A stretch of DNA of 64,000 nucleotides. It comes from Verrucomicrobiia bacterium DG1235. Its GTDB lineage: Bacteria > Verrucomicrobiota > Verrucomicrobiia > Opitutales > Opitutaceae. Where the stretch lies: assembly GCA_000155695.1 (NCBI GenBank), contig DS990592.1:749919-813918 (forward strand), read 5' to 3'. The notes below the pieces were generated by a model. That model was not told where the DNA came from, did no database searches, and saw only the letters and a program-made list of their open reading frames with translations. Position 1 is the first letter of the stretch. Each line of letters begins with the position of its first letter. Below are positions 61,444 to 64,000 of this stretch, in pieces. Made by a program: the position numbers and the translations under genes.

Positions 61444-64000
61444 CTATTGCGCGAATTCAAATTCGAGAGAATCGCCGACTAGCGACAGAGCGTCGTGTGC
61501 GCTGTTTTGGAAGGCATCAAAACGGTCCGGGGCTCCTTCGCGGGCGAGCAGCTGAATGCTGTTGTTCACGGTAATCCTCTTCAAGGACTCGTCCGCTACG
61601 CGACTATGACTGTAGACGTGATAGCCGGTGTCCTCTTTCACGTCAATGATTGCGCTATGCGAGAGGCGAGTGCCCGGAGGCGTGACCATGGTGACCCTCG
61701 AGTCGAATCGGAGAGGCGTACGAATTTCGAAGGGTGTTTTGCGATCGCGAACGAATGGGACCTCGAGATAGTAGTGTTCCCAGATGGACGGCAGAGCGGA
61801 AAGGGTGAATCCGCGCGATGTCTGCTTGATTGCCCTCGGTATATTGTAGCGCATGACAATTCTTAATGGCTTGTCCGCGAGCTCCGTGTCTTGCGTTTCA
61901 ACATTCTCGAGACGCAGGTTCAGATTGGTACGCGAAGACATCAGGGCCTGGAACGTGTCCAGCGTTTGGCTCTCTTGAATTCCGCTGAGGTAAGACCTGA
62001 AAAAAGCTGCCGGCAGTCCGGTCAATCGGAGTGTTTCCTCCACGCGAAGCTCTTCGTCCACTAGCTCGACTACGCGTTCAGCGTTGATCGTATTCTCTTC
62101 GAGCACTTGTGCCTTCGATTCGACAAATCTTGGATCGTCCCAGTCGAGAATTAGGATTTGTCGTTCGTCTAGTCCAAGCGGCGTCGAGAGCTCAAGCGAG
62201 ACATGCTGACTGGTGCAGTCGATGAAATGCCCGCCTTCGTGTTTCGGCAGGTAGAGTATCATGTGATCAAACTGATCGAGGGAGGGCAGCTCGGTCTTAA
62301 TCCGTGCCCCCGTATTGACGAGGGCGAGGTAGGACTGGATCCCGGCTGCGTCAAGTAGCCGATTTGCTAGGAGGGCCAAGTCCTTACAGTCGCCGTACTT
62401 GTCAGACACGACCTGGTCCGCCGTATTGGGAATCTGGGCGCGCGGCCCAAAGGCTAAGGCTTTATAGGTGAACTCCTTTTGAATGTATCCATAAATTGCT
62501 GCCACCTTATCCTTCTCCGACTCCGCGCCCGCAAGTAGGGAGGAGGACAGCTCTGCAATCTTGTCACTCGTCACAAGCCGGTCCGCGATCTCGTCGAAGT
62601 ACTCATCGACTTCGGATTTCCAGTTCTTGCTATTCTCTGCTAGGACAAGATGCGGAGCGAATGTCTCCAAGTCCGCTTGATAGTATTCCACCTTGTAGTT
62701 CGGAACGTCTTGAGCGTACCAGATGAGAGCTGATTCATCCTCGAGAATACTCACGCCATCCGATGCATAGGAAGCGACCGATCCTGTCTCGCCTGCGACC
62801 GATACTCCGCAAAGCAGACTTTTCTGAAAGTAGGTGAAGCTCTCCCACCGCAGGGGAAATTCGTCTATTAAACCCGTCGTATTGTAGGTGACAGTGTATT
62901 CGAGGGTACTGTCTTTGGTCAGTCCTGACACGGGTGCATAGAGCGCTCTATCCTGCGAGATAATTTCCTCAGTACTGTCATCTAATATGTAGAAGTCTTC
63001 GCGTGACTCGCGACCGATGACGTCTCCATTCGCGTTTCGCACGATGATTTCATTAACGTATACTTCCTCGAAAAAGGGATCGAAGGAGAAGCTCAATGTG
63101 CTATAGGCGTCGAGTCCTGCGTCATCGCGAATCGCGACTTTAGTTCGGCGGGTTTGCTTGCTGAGTTTTTCCTTTTCGTAGTGAATGGATAAAAGCGTAT
63201 AGAGAATCTCCGACTCTTTGCTTTCAGAGGCTTTATCCTCCATCTCGTAGCCAATAGCCATCAAGGCATCCGGACAAGCAACTGGCGCAATAGGAGTATT
63301 ATTCACATCGGTATCGCCTTTTCCAAGCGCAAGCGTCGCGTACTCGAGCATCGTTTTCGCCTCCTCGTCGACTGGGTTCAGCTCGACCGCCTTTTGATAG
63401 GATTCCTTGGCTTTGACGTAAGACTTAAGGCCGAAAAGAGCATTTCCCTGTAGCGTGTAGAGCATCGGATAGGAGTCTATTTCTTCCCCAAGAGACTCGA
63501 TATAGTCCAAGGTTTTTGAATACTTCTCTTGGCTTAGGTAGGTATTCCCAATGTCATAGTCAATCGAGAGGTCGAAAGGCATTTCGTCCTTTAGCTCGTC
63601 TAGAATAGCGAGAGACTTCTCATACTCTTCGATCTCGATGCAGAATGATGCGGTCCACTGTCGAGAGAGTTGAGAGCCAGTAAGATCGGAGAAGTCTTCA
63701 GCTATGGCCACGCCGTCCGCCCACCGTTCTTGAAGGGCGAGCATTTCCATGTAAGCGTATAGTCCCGCTTCGCTCATGTTTCCCGTATCAAAGACCTCTA
63801 GATAGACTTTCTCTGCATCCTCCGTCTGGTTACTGCGGTAGAGGGCGAGGGCGTAGTACTCTAGAAACTGGACGTTTTCGGCAAAATCATCCGGAGCGGC
63901 CTTGAACAAATCTATGATAGATTGAAAATCGCCTTGATCGTTTGCTACAGCCGCAAAATTCGTGGCGATGGCTGGATCGCTTGTGTCGAATTCGAGAGCT
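61444..64000 (-). CDS. TPR / DUF3857 / transglutaminase-like protein (5' end outside window)
   Basis: The frame continues past the last base of the window. The available 852 residues hold N-terminal TPR-like helices (AVANDQGDFQSIIDLFKAA, then YLSQEKYSKTLDYIESLGE and NALFGLKSYVKAKESYQKAV), a DUF3857-type beta domain, and a transglutaminase-like core with catalytic cysteine codon at 62386-62388 (YGDCKDLALLANRLL), H in FDHMILYLPKHEGGHFID and D following. DUF3857/transglutaminase proteins of this phylum are periplasmic or outer-membrane proteins of unknown role. The C terminus is intact at a stop at 61444. Confidence 0.83.
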   Translation of the reverse strand, partial: ALEFDTSDPAIATNFAAVANDQGDFQSIIDLFKAAPDDFAENVQFLEYYALALYRSNQTEDAEKVYLEVFDTGNMSEAGLYAYMEMLALQERWADGVAIAEDFSDLTGSQLSRQWTASFCIEIEEYEKSLAILDELKDEMPFDLSIDYDIGNTYLSQEKYSKTLDYIESLGEEIDSYPMLYTLQGNALFGLKSYVKAKESYQKAVELNPVDEEAKTMLEYATLALGKGDTDVNNTPIAPVACPDALMAIGYEMEDKASESKESEILYTLLSIHYEKEKLSKQTRRTKVAIRDDAGLDAYSTLSFSFDPFFEEVYVNEIIVRNANGDVIGRESREDFYILDDSTEEIISQDRALYAPVSGLTKDSTLEYTVTYNTTGLIDEFPLRWESFTYFQKSLLCGVSVAGETGSVASYASDGVSILEDESALIWYAQDVPNYKVEYYQADLETFAPHLVLAENSKNWKSEVDEYFDEIADRLVTSDKIAELSSSLLAGAESEKDKVAAIYGYIQKEFTYKALAFGPRAQIPNTADQVVSDKYGDCKDLALLANRLLDAAGIQSYLALVNTGARIKTELPSLDQFDHMILYLPKHEGGHFIDCTSQHVSLELSTPLGLDERQILILDWDDPRFVESKAQVLEENTINAERVVELVDEELRVEETLRLTGLPAAFFRSYLSGIQESQTLDTFQALMSSRTNLNLRLENVETQDTELADKPLRIVMRYNIPRAIKQTSRGFTLSALPSIWEHYYLEVPFVRDRKTPFEIRTPLRFDSRVTMVTPPGTRLSHSAIIDVKEDTGYHVYSHSRVADESLKRITVNNSIQLLAREGAPDRFDAFQNSAHDALSLVGDSLEFEFAQ

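Overview
The window looks like a chromosome segment from a Verrucomicrobiota bacterium, most likely class Opitutae (Puniceicoccus/Pelagicoccus-like). This is inferred from gene content, because no rRNA is present. The clues are a VPDSG-type C-terminal sorting signal, a fused SecD-SecF, a moxR/DUF58/bat operon with a fused BatD-BatE-like protein, a DUF748 giant protein, a Tat-exported Gfo/Idh/MocA oxidoreductase, plant-polysaccharide enzymes, frequent TTG/GTG starts and weak Shine-Dalgarno sequences.

Layout: 1-3.2 kb holds the tail of an unknown gene with its terminator, a lone receiver-domain protein and a hybrid PAS histidine kinase. 3.3-15.5 kb holds a type IA topoisomerase, a secreted beta-helix protein, GtrA, a DEAD-box helicase, a DUF3500 protein, a VOC protein, two aldo/keto reductases, a two-module thioredoxin-fold protein and a secreted sugar-dehydrogenase-like beta-propeller. 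15.5-28.7 kb carries much of the carbohydrate theme: pectinesterase, GH10 xylanase, a divergent AraC regulator next to xylB-xylA, and an SGNH acetylesterase. Between these lie a four-gene ABC transporter operon and an ECF sigma operon. A likely pathway is that the xylanase releases xylo-oligosaccharides and XylA/XylB convert xylose to xylulose 5-phosphate, while the pectinesterase, acetylesterase and beta-helix protein act on pectin.

28.7-44.4 kb has a HAD phosphatase, the DUF748 protein, a TlpA-like thioredoxin, the six-gene moxR-DUF58-batA-batB-batC-batD operon (minus strand, every DUF58-to-batC junction overlapping by 4 bp), a VPDSG-CTERM surface protein and a zinc-ribbon/TPR membrane protein. 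44.5-57.9 kb is mostly housekeeping: EVE protein, xseB-dxs, Ste24-like protease, EEP hydrolase, Nudix hydrolase, tRNA-Gln(CTG), speA, yajC-secDF-recJ. 58-64 kb has a HEAT-repeat protein, a Tat-exported oxidoreductase and a DUF3857/transglutaminase/TPR protein cut by the window edge.

The most striking feature is at 50358-50946. A tRNA-Gln gene is followed by three near-identical 171-bp tandem repeats. Each begins with the last 19 nt of the tRNA, including CCA, and carries several conserved hairpins. The arrangement closely parallels the classical E. coli tyrT locus (about 178-bp repeats carrying 19 nt of tRNA-Tyr) but involves a different tRNA, an unrelated-looking repeat and a distant phylum. 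A loop-free 46-bp perfect palindrome at 57919-57964 is the second unexplained structure. I saw no CRISPR array, transposase, prophage or origin of replication.
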